Of a stretch of DNA of 64,000 bases, positions 25,745 through 33,568 are shown piece after piece. Numbering within the stretch: position 1 is the stretch's first letter; the number at the start of each line of letters is the position of its first letter. Made by a program: the position numbers and the translations under genes. The notes under the pieces are model-generated. The model had not been told where the DNA came from and did not search any database. It saw nothing but the letters and a program-made list of their open reading frames with translations. This stretch comes from Nakamurella aerolata (GTDB lineage: Bacteria; Actinomycetota; Actinomycetes; Mycobacteriales; Nakamurellaceae), in assembly GCF_013002705.1 (NCBI RefSeq), contig NZ_JABEND010000003.1, positions 496,001 through 560,000 on the forward strand, in the 5' to 3' direction.

Positions 25745-26317
25745 ATGGGATCGCCGCTGGCACACCGTCATCGCTACCGGCAGCCGACCGCGGCAACGCC
25801 GGCCGCGGCGCGAGCAGCTACGCAACCGCCGCCAACGCTGTCACCGCCGCCAACGCAGTCACCGCAGCCAGCGCCGTCAACCGAGTCACCACAGTCAACC
25901 CAGCCACCACAGTCGATCCAGTCACCGCGCAGCGGCGGTACTCGACGCCGTCCCGCGGCTGCGGTGGAGCCGTTGTGGCGCAACGTCTCCGGGCAGGTGT
26001 TGCGCCGGCGCCGGCGCGCCATGCGGCGCACCCTGCAGCGCGTCGCCGACACCGCCGGCATCTCGCCGCAGTACCTCTCCGAGGTGGAGCGCGGCCGCAA
26101 GGAACCGTCGTCGGAGATGCTGGCGTCGATCTGCGGCGCACTCGACTGGACCCTCGGTGAGCTGCTGGCCGCCGGCCAGCGGCAGCTGACAGTCGGCCAG
26201 GCCGCCGAGTTCACGGTGATCCGGCTCGGTCAGCCGCTAGCCAGCGGGCCGTGGCGCCCGGCGCACCCGAACAGCGCGCGCAGCAACCGCGGCGGTATCA
26301 CGCTGCTGGCCGCCTGA
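25745..26317 (+). CDS. XRE-family regulator of the PopR/ClgR type
   Basis: 190 residues if started at ATG 25745. The conserved part starts near residue 75: NVSGQVLRRRRRAMRRTLQR, then the helix-turn-helix VADTAGISPQYLSEVERGRK and EPSSEMLASICGALDWTL. This is the ClgR/PopR signature, a family that activates clpP genes. The protein ends LLAA; in Streptomyces, PopR and ClgR are degraded by ClpP through terminal alanines. The gene converges on a clpP-clpP operon, as expected. The first 70 residues are a Pro/Gln/Ser repeat without family similarity and no Shine-Dalgarno is visible, so GTG 25964 is an alternative start. Confidence 0.82.
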   Translation: MGSPLAHRHRYRQPTAATPAAARAATQPPPTLSPPPTQSPQPAPSTESPQSTQPPQSIQSPRSGGTRRRPAAAVEPLWRNVSGQVLRRRRRAMRRTLQRVADTAGISPQYLSEVERGRKEPSSEMLASICGALDWTLGELLAAGQRQLTVGQAAEFTVIRLGQPLASGPWRPAHPNSARSNRGGITLLAA

Positions 26318-26385
26318 CGCTGTCCCGGCACCCCACCGCCGCCCGGGCCACCCAGCGGCAACCGGGAGGCTCGAGCCGACGTGGT

Positions 26386-27009
26386 TCAGCCGGCGGCGGG
26401 ATCCGCGCGTTCGCCGGCCTTTCGGGACTCGACGATCTGGTCGGCCAGGCCGTACTCGACGGCCTGATCGGCGGTGAACACCTTGTCCCGCGCGGTATCC
26501 GCGAGAATCTGCCCAGCGGCCCTGCCGGTGTGCCGCGCCAGCACCTCGTTCATCTGGGCGCGGGTACGCACCAGCTCGTCGCTCTGCAACAGCAGGTCGG
26601 AGATGCTGGCCCGGCCGCCGGAGATCCATGGTTGATGCAGCACCATTCGGGTGTGCGGCAACATGGAACGCCTACCTTTCGCGCCACCGGCCATCAGTAC
26701 GGCGGCCGCCGACGACGCCTGCCCGATGCAGGTGGTGGCCACCGGCGGGGAGATGAACTGCATGGTGTCGTAGACGGCCATCCCGGCCGACATGGAGCCA
26801 CCCGGCGAGTTGATGAACAGCTCGATCTGCTGGTCCGGCGAGGAGTACTCCAACAGAATCAGTTGCGCCACAATCACATTGGCGACATCGTCGTCGATCT
26901 CGGTGCCGAGGTAGATGACCCGGTCGGACAACAAGCGCGAGTACACGTCGGAGAAGCGCTCGCCGGTGGCGGTGCGCTCGACGATCTGCGGAATGGTGAA
27001 GTGCGCCAT
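26386..27009 (-). CDS. clpP: ClpP protease subunit, second of pair
   Basis: A 207-residue serine protease subunit of the Clp machine. The nucleophile Ser is in CIGQASSAAAVLMAGG near residue 95, the His in LPHTRMVLHQPWISG near 121, and the Asp region is DTARDKVF. It starts two bases after the stop of the first clpP, so the two are co-translated and likely form a mixed tetradecamer. The position beside a PopR/ClgR-like gene points to the ClpP3-ClpP4 type rather than the housekeeping pair, which is usually next to tig and clpX. Confidence 0.92.
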   Translation of the reverse strand: MAHFTIPQIVERTATGERFSDVYSRLLSDRVIYLGTEIDDDVANVIVAQLILLEYSSPDQQIELFINSPGGSMSAGMAVYDTMQFISPPVATTCIGQASSAAAVLMAGGAKGRRSMLPHTRMVLHQPWISGGRASISDLLLQSDELVRTRAQMNEVLARHTGRAAGQILADTARDKVFTADQAVEYGLADQIVESRKAGERADPAAG

Positions 27010-27011
27010 GG

Positions 27012-27695
27012 TCAGTACCCCGCCCGACCGCCGCGACCGGGCCGGACGTCGGCCAGCGAGTCCACCACCTGGTCGACGAAACCGTAGTCGCGGGCCTGCT
27101 CCGCGGTGAACCAGCGGTCCCGGTCCGAGTCTGCGGCGATCCGCTCCAGCGGCTGGCCGGTGAACTCGGCGTTCAGCTGGAACATCAAATCCCTTGTCCA
27201 GCGCAGATTGTCGGCCTGAATCTCCACGTCGATCGCGCTGCCACCGACTCCGGCGGACCCCTCGTGCATCAGGATTCGGCTGTGTGGCAAGGCATACCGC
27301 TTACCCTTGGCGCCGGCCGCCAGCAGGAACTGGCCCATGCTGAGCGCCATGCCCATCGCGACGGTCGCGACGTCACACGGCACCGCCCGCATGGTGTCGA
27401 AGATGGCAAGGCCCGCCGATATCGAACCACCGGGCGAGTTGATCAGGAAGACGATGTCCCGGCGTGGGTCTTCCTCCGCCAGCAGGATGAGTCTGGCGCA
27501 GAGCTGCGCGCTGATGTCGTCGTCGACCTCTTTGGTGAGCTGCACGATGCGCAGGTTCTGCAGCCGGTCGGACAGTTGGTGCACCGGGTCGAGCAGCGCG
27601 GTCGCACCGCCGCCCTCCCGGAGCCGAGGCGTTGCATCACGGGTGAACGAATCGAGGGTGAACGAGTCGAGGGTGAACGAGTCGGGGGTGAACAT
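27012..27695 (-). CDS. clpP: ClpP protease subunit, first of pair
   Basis: 227 residues with all ClpP catalytic elements: Ser in MALSMGQFLLAAGAKGKR near 117, His in LPHSRILMHEGSAG near 142, Asp in DSDRDRWF near 190. The N-terminus is unusual: MFTPDSFTLDSFTLDSFTRD is encoded by a 15-bp minisatellite and precedes the normal start of the fold. ATG 27695 is chosen because the longer frame runs into non-coding sequence. A dyad 42 bp upstream resembles the PopR operator. Confidence 0.9.
   Translation of the reverse strand: MFTPDSFTLDSFTLDSFTRDATPRLREGGGATALLDPVHQLSDRLQNLRIVQLTKEVDDDISAQLCARLILLAEEDPRRDIVFLINSPGGSISAGLAIFDTMRAVPCDVATVAMGMALSMGQFLLAAGAKGKRYALPHSRILMHEGSAGVGGSAIDVEIQADNLRWTRDLMFQLNAEFTGQPLERIAADSDRDRWFTAEQARDYGFVDQVVDSLADVRPGRGGRAGY
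27643..27695 (-). repeat. 15-bp minisatellite at the clpP start
   Basis: GTGAAC recurs with an exact 15-bp period at 27643, 27658, 27673 and 27688; the unit is GTGAACGAGTCGAGG. It spans the start codon and first 18 codons, giving repeated DSFTL. Confidence 0.9.
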
Positions 27696-27736
27696 GGCAC
27701 CACGGTGCCGACCCACCCGGCGATGCGGAAGCGTTT

Positions 27737-27751
27737 GCTGCTCACAGCAGC
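27737..27751. promoter_or_regulatory. Candidate PopR/ClgR operator upstream of clpP pair
   Basis: GCTGCT-CAC-AGCAGC is a perfect 6-3-6 dyad, flanked by GTTT and GAAAC that extend it imperfectly. It lies 42 bp before clpP ATG 27695. The core CTGC-N5-GCAG has the same bases and spacing as the Streptomyces PopR site as I recall it (TGTCTGCC-N3-GGCAGACA). Binding is inferred. Confidence 0.55.
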
Positions 27752-28041
27752 GAAACCGGTTGGGCACTGGGTGCTGCCGAGGTGGCGGTACAGGTCCGGC
27801 CTTCATCACCCGCTGCACCAGTGACCCGTTCTTCCCGCTGCCGCCCGGAAATCGCCCAATGGTGCAGCATTTGATGAATCCACGGCGCTCGACAAACCCG
27901 GGGCGTCAGAAGAACCAGCGCAGTGCGGGGTGACGAATCCGGTTGTGCGGCTCGGTGGCGCCACGCGCCGGCCCTGGCGCACCGCGGCCGTGACGGCGTT
28001 CCCGGGGTGCTCGGCCGCCACCGCGGTGACACGATGACGCG

Positions 28042-29211
28042 GTGAGCGACCACCCGACCCCCGGCGGCCAGCCCAACGACGGCACCAGCACTGCCGACAG
28101 CGCAGCGCCGCGCCGACCGTCATCGGACATCGCACCCGCCGGCACCGCGCCGGCCGGGGCCGCACCCACAGGCACCGCACCCACCGGCACCGCACCCGCC
28201 GCAACGCCGGCGGCCCCACCGCGCCGTCCGCAGGGCAAGCAACTGTGGCCGGAGCTGGACGCCTACGTTCCCAGCGGCGGCGGGGACAAGCCGGAGAGCA
28301 CCCTCACCGTGCTGATCGCGTTCGGTGCCAACCTGGTGATCGCGGTGGCCAAGACGGTGGCGGCGCTGATCACCGGATCGGCGTCGCTGGTGGCCGAGGC
28401 CGCGCACTCGTGGGCGGACACCGGCAACGAGGTGTTCCTTCTGGTGGCCAACCGCACCAGCCGACGTAAACCGGACAGCACCCATCCGCTCGGCTACGGA
28501 CGCGAGTCGTACGTCTGGAGCCTGTTCGCCGCGCTCGGCCTGTTCGTCGCCGGTGCCGCGGTGTCCATCTGGCATGGCATCACCGAGCTGATGCACCCGG
28601 AACCGGCGAGCGACTTCCTGGTCGGATATCTGGTGCTGGCGCTGAGTTTCGTGTTCGAGGGCATCTCGTTCACCCAGAGCGTCCGGCAGGCAAGGCGCGA
28701 GGCGAAGAATCTGCACCGCGACCTCATCGCGCACGTGCTGCGCACCTCCGACCCGACGTTGCGCGCGGTGTTCTTCGAGGACGCCGCCGCGCTGATCGGC
28801 ATCGTGATCGCCGCCGCGGCGCTGGCGCTGCACCAGATCACCGGCTCGGCTGCGCCCGATGCCATCGGCTCGATCTTGGTCGGGCTGCTGCTCGCGGTGG
28901 TGGCCGTCAAGCTGATCAACCTGAACCGGCGGTTCCTGGTCGGCGAGGAGGCCGACCCAAGGGTGCGCGACGCGGTGATCAGGGAACTGCTCTCGATGCC
29001 AGAGGTCGACAAGGTCAGCTACCTGCGGCTGGAGATCGTCGGGCCGCGGATGATCAACGTGGTGGGTGACGTCGACCTTGCCGGCGACCAGAGCGAACAC
29101 CATGTGGCGGAACGGCTTCGGGCCCTCGAGGCCAAGCTGCAAGAGTCACCGGCCGTTGTCGGCGCGGTGCTGAGCCTGTCGACGCCGGACGAGCCCGGCC
29201 TGACCGGCTGA
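28042..29211 (+). CDS. Cation diffusion facilitator family transporter
   Basis: 389 residues. About 75 Pro/Ala/Thr-rich residues (with GTAPTGTAPA repeats) precede a CDF membrane domain of about six helices starting at TVLIAFGANLVIAVAKTVAAL. The metal site in helix 2 is HSWADTGNE (about 122). In helix 5 the second site is EDAAALIG rather than HxxxD, the variant found in one actinobacterial and SLC30A9-like branch. The C-terminal cytoplasmic domain (VRDAVIRELLSMPEVDKV onward) follows. It probably exports a divalent metal such as zinc or manganese. GTG 28042 is used because an upstream ATG frame stops at once. Confidence 0.88.
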   Translation: MSDHPTPGGQPNDGTSTADSAAPRRPSSDIAPAGTAPAGAAPTGTAPTGTAPAATPAAPPRRPQGKQLWPELDAYVPSGGGDKPESTLTVLIAFGANLVIAVAKTVAALITGSASLVAEAAHSWADTGNEVFLLVANRTSRRKPDSTHPLGYGRESYVWSLFAALGLFVAGAAVSIWHGITELMHPEPASDFLVGYLVLALSFVFEGISFTQSVRQARREAKNLHRDLIAHVLRTSDPTLRAVFFEDAAALIGIVIAAAALALHQITGSAAPDAIGSILVGLLLAVVAVKLINLNRRFLVGEEADPRVRDAVIRELLSMPEVDKVSYLRLEIVGPRMINVVGDVDLAGDQSEHHVAERLRALEAKLQESPAVVGAVLSLSTPDEPGLTG

Positions 29212-29274
29212 GGGGAACCGGCACCGGTGCCCGCTGCCGCACCGCGGCCCCCCCGGGCAAACCACCCCGGTGGC

Positions 29275-29310
29275 GCAGCCGGTGACTCAGGCGGTGACTC
29301 AGCCGGTGAC
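29275..29310 (-). repeat. 12-bp stop-codon triplication
   Basis: Three contiguous 12-bp units (29299-29310, 29287-29298, 29275-29286). On the minus strand the first is GTCACCGGCTGA, the actual gene end; the next two are GTCACCGCCTGA and GTCACCGGCTGC. The terminal codons and stop of the membrane protein have been copied in tandem. Confidence 0.85.
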
Positions 29311-29784
29311 AACGCCCTCCCAGGTGGCGCGGGCACCGGCGTCACCGGCGCGGAACAGCACAACGGTAAGCACCACCGCTGCCGCCACCGCCAGCACCCG
29401 CAGCACCCAGTCGGCCGGTACCCGCAGCGACGCACCGACCAGCCGTTCCCGCAGCTCGAAGCGCCACCAGGCCCAAGCCAGCAGCGCCAGCACGGCCAGC
29501 ACGATCGCCCACGGCAACACCTGCTCGGCCAGTTCCTCGTGCCGGCGTACCGGAGCACTCTCCCCGACCGGGCCGAGGCCCGCGGCCAGCGCCTCGCCCG
29601 CGCTGGTGGTCACCGGCACCAGAATCAACCCGATCAACGCCAGGATCGGCGTCACCACCCCGAGCCGGCGCCGGGCTGCCGGCCAGCTCACGTGCAGCAC
29701 CAGCGCGAGCGCGGCGAGCGGCAGCAGCACAACGGTGGCGTGCACCAGCAGCGGATGAGCGGGCAGACCGTTGATCTCGTCCAT
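29299..29784 (-). CDS. DUF2231-type membrane protein
   Basis: 161 residues with four predicted membrane helices. The N-terminal GLPAHPLLVHATVVLLPLAA carries the conserved HPLLVH motif of DUF2231 proteins, whose histidines suggest a metal or haem ligand role. No specific function is established. ATG 29784 starts right at the motif; longer frames have no support. It is divergent from the ECF sigma factor gene, which might control it. Confidence 0.82.
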   Translation of the reverse strand: MDEINGLPAHPLLVHATVVLLPLAALALVLHVSWPAARRRLGVVTPILALIGLILVPVTTSAGEALAAGLGPVGESAPVRRHEELAEQVLPWAIVLAVLALLAWAWWRFELRERLVGASLRVPADWVLRVLAVAAAVVLTVVLFRAGDAGARATWEGVVTG

Positions 29785-29849
29785 GGCAATGTCACGTCGA
29801 TGGCCATCGATCGGTTCAGCGTCCCGGGTGCCGCACCGAAGCAACGGCA

Positions 29850-29885
29850 CTGAACCATTCGCGCTGAACCAATCGCACTGAACCA
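29850..29885. repeat. 14-bp tandem repeat in a divergent promoter region
   Basis: CTGAACCA recurs at 29850, 29864 and 29878 with an exact 14-bp period. It lies between the DUF2231 gene and the sigma factor gene, so it may overlap promoter elements. Confidence 0.8.
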
Positions 29886-29965
29886 ACCGCCGCCGCATCT
29901 CGTGTCAGCAGCAACCACGACGGCAGCATGCTGTACCGGGCGCGAAAGCGGGGACGGAGGTGAAC

Positions 29966-30580
29966 GTGGGCGACCAGACCCAGCTGCGGCAGCTGCACGA
30001 CGCGCACGCCGGGGCGCTCTGGGCCTACGTGCTGAGCCTGACGGCTGACCGCGGCGCCGCCGAGGACGTCGTGCAGGAGACACTGCTGCGGGCCTGGCGG
30101 CAGGGCATCACCGACTCCGGGCACGAACGGGCGACCTCGGCACGGGCCTGGCTGTTCACGGTGGCCCGGCACCTGGTGATCGACGACGCGCGCAGCGCCC
30201 GTCGCCGGCGGGAGGTGCTCACCGACGTGTTGCCGCCGGTGCCCGACGAGAGCGGCGGCAGCCCCGGTCTGCCGCGGGCCAGGCCCGGGGCCGACGGCGG
30301 CAGGCACGCCACCGGCAGCGGAGCCGGCGGCAGCATCCACGGCGGAGCAGTCGAGGCGGACAACACCGAGGCGTTGTTCGACCAGTTGGTGGTGACCGAC
30401 GCGCTGCGGACGCTCAGCCTTGACCACCGGGCGGTGGTGGTCAGGGCGTACTACGGCCGGCAGACGGTCGGGCAAATGGCGGACGAGTTGGACCTACCGC
30501 CGGGGACGGTGAAGTCGCGGCTGCACTACGCGCTGCGGGCTTTGCGATTGGCTTTGCAGGAACGGGGAGTGACCAGATGA
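29966..30580 (+). CDS. ECF sigma factor
   Basis: 204 residues. Region 2 (residues about 5-75: LHDAHAGALWAYVLSLTADR, then AEDVVQETLLRAWRQG) and region 4 (about 140-200: LDHRAVVVRAYYGRQTVGQM, then LPPGTVKSRLHYALRAL) are complete. Between them is a Gly-rich linker longer than usual (about 45 residues). GTG 29966 is chosen because GGAGG lies five bases upstream. It overlaps the anti-sigma gene by four bases, the usual arrangement for a membrane-controlled ECF sigma. Confidence 0.92.
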   Translation: MGDQTQLRQLHDAHAGALWAYVLSLTADRGAAEDVVQETLLRAWRQGITDSGHERATSARAWLFTVARHLVIDDARSARRRREVLTDVLPPVPDESGGSPGLPRARPGADGGRHATGSGAGGSIHGGAVEADNTEALFDQLVVTDALRTLSLDHRAVVVRAYYGRQTVGQMADELDLPPGTVKSRLHYALRALRLALQERGVTR

Positions 30581-31485
30581 CCGAGCAGCATGCCCGGTTC
30601 GCCGATTGGGACGGTGCGTACGTGCTCGGCGCCCTCTCGGCGGAAGACCGGCGCGCTTTCGAGATGCACATGGGTGCCTGCGCGGCCTGCCGCCGAGCGG
30701 TGGCCGAGCTGGCCGGGCTGCCCGGCCTGCTGGCCAGGGTCGATCCGCAGGTGGCGCTCGGCCTCGACGACGACACCGTCGCCTTCCATCGAGCCGGACC
30801 TGGTGCTGCCTTCGCCGGTGCCGATCACGAAACCGCTGCCGCCGCTGCCGCCGCTGCCGCCGGTGTCCCTGCCGCCGGCGCCGCCGGTGCCGCTACCGCC
30901 GGTGCCGCTGCCGCGGCGGGAGGCGGTACGGACGCGGGAACCGGTGCGCATGCCGCCGATCCCGCCGCAGGTCACGGCGAGCGCGCTGCGAGCTCCGGCT
31001 CCGCCGGCGTCTCCGACAGTGTCGTCGGCTTGCGGCCGGGCGGGCAGCAGCGGCGCCGAGCTCGTCGGCGCAGCTGGATCGTCGGGGTGGCCGCCGCCGC
31101 CTGTGCCGCGGCCATTGCGGTGGCCGTCGTGCAGCCGTGGGACCGGCCGCCGCCGGAACCACCGGCCGTGACGATGACGGCGATCGGCGGCACGCCGCTG
31201 ACGGCTCAGGTGCGGCTCACCGACAAGGCGTGGGGCACCAGCATCGCGATGACCTGCAGCTACCCCACCGAGGCCGATCAGCAGCCGGGCCGCGACTACG
31301 TCTACGCCATGGAGGTGATCGACAGCGCCGGCCGGCGCTCGCAGATCTCCACCTGGCGCGCGGGCCCGGGCGACACCTCACGGCTGACCGGCGCCACCGC
31401 CCTCACCCATCAGCAGATTCGTGCGGTGTCCGTCCACAACGTCGACACCGGAACCGAGGTGCTCACCGCCACCCTTCCCGGCTGA
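30577..31485 (+). CDS. Zinc-finger anti-sigma factor, membrane bound
   Basis: 302 residues. The N-terminal cytoplasmic anti-sigma domain has the HxxxCxxC zinc motif (EMHMGACAACRRA near 27-40). A long Ala/Gly-rich linker, one membrane helix (SWIVGVAAAACAAAIAVAVV near 165-185) and an extracytoplasmic beta-rich domain follow. It should bind and silence the sigma factor encoded immediately upstream and release it on an envelope or redox signal. The linker is far longer than normal and consists mostly of Ala; in another frame the same DNA reads as Pro/Leu repeats. Confidence 0.9.
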   Translation: MTEQHARFADWDGAYVLGALSAEDRRAFEMHMGACAACRRAVAELAGLPGLLARVDPQVALGLDDDTVAFHRAGPGAAFAGADHETAAAAAAAAAGVPAAGAAGAATAGAAAAAGGGTDAGTGAHAADPAAGHGERAASSGSAGVSDSVVGLRPGGQQRRRARRRSWIVGVAAAACAAAIAVAVVQPWDRPPPEPPAVTMTAIGGTPLTAQVRLTDKAWGTSIAMTCSYPTEADQQPGRDYVYAMEVIDSAGRRSQISTWRAGPGDTSRLTGATALTHQQIRAVSVHNVDTGTEVLTATLPG

Positions 31486-31550
31486 CCACCAGCGATGCTG
31501 ACTCATGCCGGTCGGCGGCGCTACCGCCCCTGCGCTGGTCCGCCGCTGGG

Positions 31551-31818
31551 TGCAGACACACGCCGCCTGTTCCGCGCAACATTCAGCACCACCACCAAAC
31601 CCGGGCCGAAAACACCCCAGCCCCGACCAAAACCGGCCGGGAATGTCGGTGGTGCTGAAACCGCGGACTCGCACCCACCGCGCCGACCCGGCGCCACCAG
31701 ATGCAGACACACGCCGCCTGTTCCGCGCAACATTCAGCACCACCACCAAACCCGGGCCGAAAACACCCCACCGCCGGCCAAGACCAGCCGGGAATGTCGG
31801 TGGTGCTGAAACCGCGGA
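31551..31818. repeat. 117-bp direct repeat pair, each bounded by an inverted repeat
   Basis: 31551-31667 and 31702-31818 are nearly identical; the first 69 bp are an exact match and differences cluster in a 14-bp central block. Each copy contains TTCAGCACCACC and, about 55 bp later, its perfect complement GGTGGTGCTGAA, so it could fold as a long hairpin. The pair fills the 400-bp gap between the anti-sigma gene and the following membrane-protein gene, where no gene was found. Confidence 0.9.
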
Positions 31819-31888
31819 GCCGGTCGGCGGGTGACACTGAGACGCCAGCATCCGGCCAGCTACCACCGAGGACTCCGATCGCGCGCCC

Positions 31889-33241
31889 ATGAGCAACGAA
31901 CCGTCACTCTTAGAACCCGCTGCTGCGCCGGGCCTCGGCGCCCATCCTGGTGCTGCCCCCGGAGCCAGCCCCGACCTGCGCGACGACTGGTTGCGGTCGG
32001 AGGGGCTGCCGACCCTGGTGCCGGTGCGGCGCTGGGCCAACGACCTACCCCGCCGGGCGACACCCCTGATGGTCTGGATGTGCGCCTTCGCCGGGGCGAC
32101 GGTGGCGGCGATCGCCGGCTTGGTCGCCGTCGACGAGTCGCTGCCGGAGTGGGCGTTCACGCTGTACACGGCGGCGGCGTTGGGGGTGGTGCTGGTGGTA
32201 CCGGTGCTGCTGGCGTACTGGGTGTACCGGCTGCTCCGGCGGGTTCGGTATCCAACGCTGGTCTCCTGGGTGTTCCTGGTCGTGGCCACCGTGCTGACGG
32301 CGCTGATCACCCAATCCATTGACGAGCTCAGCCTTTTCGAGGAGCTGGCCTCGGGTGTCATCACGGTGCTTGCGGTCATCGCCGGCATCTGGATCGGGCT
32401 CGGTTCGCTGCTCGGCTGGACCTTGAAGTCGGCGCTGACCAACCTGAGCGCCGTCCGGCACATGGCCGCGATGGCGCTGCCGGTGATCCTGCTACTGGTG
32501 ATCTTCGCGTTCTTCTCCGCGGAGACCTGGCAGGCCACCGATGCGCTGAGCTGGCCACGACTGTTCGCTTTCGGGCTGGTGATCGTGGTGATCGGCACCA
32601 TGGTTGCGCTGCCGGCGTCATGGCAGGAGGTGGCCGAGGCCCGCAAGGAGGCGACCGAGTCCGGGCAGACCGCGCCGGCCCTACTGCGGCTGCGCTGGTG
32701 GCAACAGCTGAACGTGGTGCTGGTCGCGTTGATCTCGCAGTTGTTGCTGACGGCGATCTTCGCCGCCATGCTCACCGCGATCCTGGTGGTGCTCGGCAAG
32801 ATCGCGATCGCACCGCCGGCCATGCGGGCGTGGCTCGGGCACGAAGCGGTGCCATGGGAGATCGGTGGAGCCACCCTGCCGGTGACGGTGAACCTGCTGA
32901 AGGCAGCGGTGTTCCTGGCGATGCTGGCCGGGCTGAGCTTCCTGATCTCGACGGTGAGCGACCGCCAGTACCGCGAGCATTTCTTCGACCCGATCGTCAA
33001 TCGGATCGTGGCGGCGCTGGCGGTGCGACCCATCGACGACACCGCTCGGGGTGGCCGGCCAGCCGGGTCGGCGGAGCCCGCGCCGGCGGCAACCCCAGCG
33101 GCCGCCCCAGCACCCAGCCCGCCGGCTGCCGGTGGAGACCGCGCCGATCTGGAGACTCCCGATCCGGCACCCGACAGCTCTTCCGCTCACGACAGCTCCG
33201 CGGCGCGCGACGTCGAGCCGGGTCCGAACCAGCCCGGCTGA
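31889..33241 (+). CDS. Polytopic membrane protein of unknown function
   Basis: 450 residues with about eight predicted membrane helices: LMVWMCAFAGATVAAIAGLV, LYTAAALGVVLVVPVLLAYW and LVSWVFLVVATVLTALI first, later LNVVLVALISQLLLTAIFAA and NLLKAAVFLAMLAGLSFLI. A conserved-looking cytoplasmic segment (DRQYREHFFDPIVNRIVAAL) precedes a low-complexity Pro/Ala/Asp tail. I do not recognise a functional family. It has no clear Shine-Dalgarno sequence, and the 117-bp repeats lie just upstream. Confidence 0.8.
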   Translation: MSNEPSLLEPAAAPGLGAHPGAAPGASPDLRDDWLRSEGLPTLVPVRRWANDLPRRATPLMVWMCAFAGATVAAIAGLVAVDESLPEWAFTLYTAAALGVVLVVPVLLAYWVYRLLRRVRYPTLVSWVFLVVATVLTALITQSIDELSLFEELASGVITVLAVIAGIWIGLGSLLGWTLKSALTNLSAVRHMAAMALPVILLLVIFAFFSAETWQATDALSWPRLFAFGLVIVVIGTMVALPASWQEVAEARKEATESGQTAPALLRLRWWQQLNVVLVALISQLLLTAIFAAMLTAILVVLGKIAIAPPAMRAWLGHEAVPWEIGGATLPVTVNLLKAAVFLAMLAGLSFLISTVSDRQYREHFFDPIVNRIVAALAVRPIDDTARGGRPAGSAEPAPAATPAAAPAPSPPAAGGDRADLETPDPAPDSSSAHDSSAARDVEPGPNQPG

Positions 33242-33265
33242 GCGCCAGCCGCGGCTCGATTTCCC

Positions 33266-33357
33266 CTGCGCAGCAACGGTTTGGCACTGCGCAGCAACGG
33301 GTTCGCACTGCGCGGCAGCTGTTTGGCTCTGCGCAGCGATCAATCTGCACTGCGCTT
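33266..33357. repeat. 21-bp-period tandem repeat
   Basis: CTGCGCAGC or a one-base variant recurs at 33266, 33287, 33308, 33329 and 33350, an exact 21-bp period over five units. It follows the stop of the membrane protein. The period equals two helical turns, so the CTGCGCAGC dyads all face the same side of the DNA. Confidence 0.9.
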
Positions 33358-33568
33358 AGTCAGTAGGGGCCGGCCGCCCCGGCGCAGCCCTGCTGCCCGG
33401 TTGTCCAGGCGCCATCGACACGGCCGTTGAACCTTTTGCCCATGCTGCCTCGTGAAGGTGGCATACCGATCGTCAGCCGGCCGGGCGGGAAAGCGTTGCG
33501 CCGGCGGGCGGTTGGGGAGTGCACAGCGCACTGGCCGGTACATCGGGGATTGATGAAAGGAAGCAACC

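Noticed and set aside
27600-28041. Canonical ClgR site (GTTCGC-N5-GCG) upstream of clpP
   Set aside because: Not found; only the CTGC-N5-GCAG dyad at 27737 fits, which matches the PopR layout instead.
31501-31888. Short plus-strand frames with repeated AACSAQHSAPPPNPGRK-type sequence
   Set aside because: They are translations of the 117-bp direct repeats; frames shift between copies and none has a start context.
31486-31888. CRISPR-like array (two similar units with a spacer)
   Set aside because: Only two long units, repeat length over 100 bp, no cas genes nearby.
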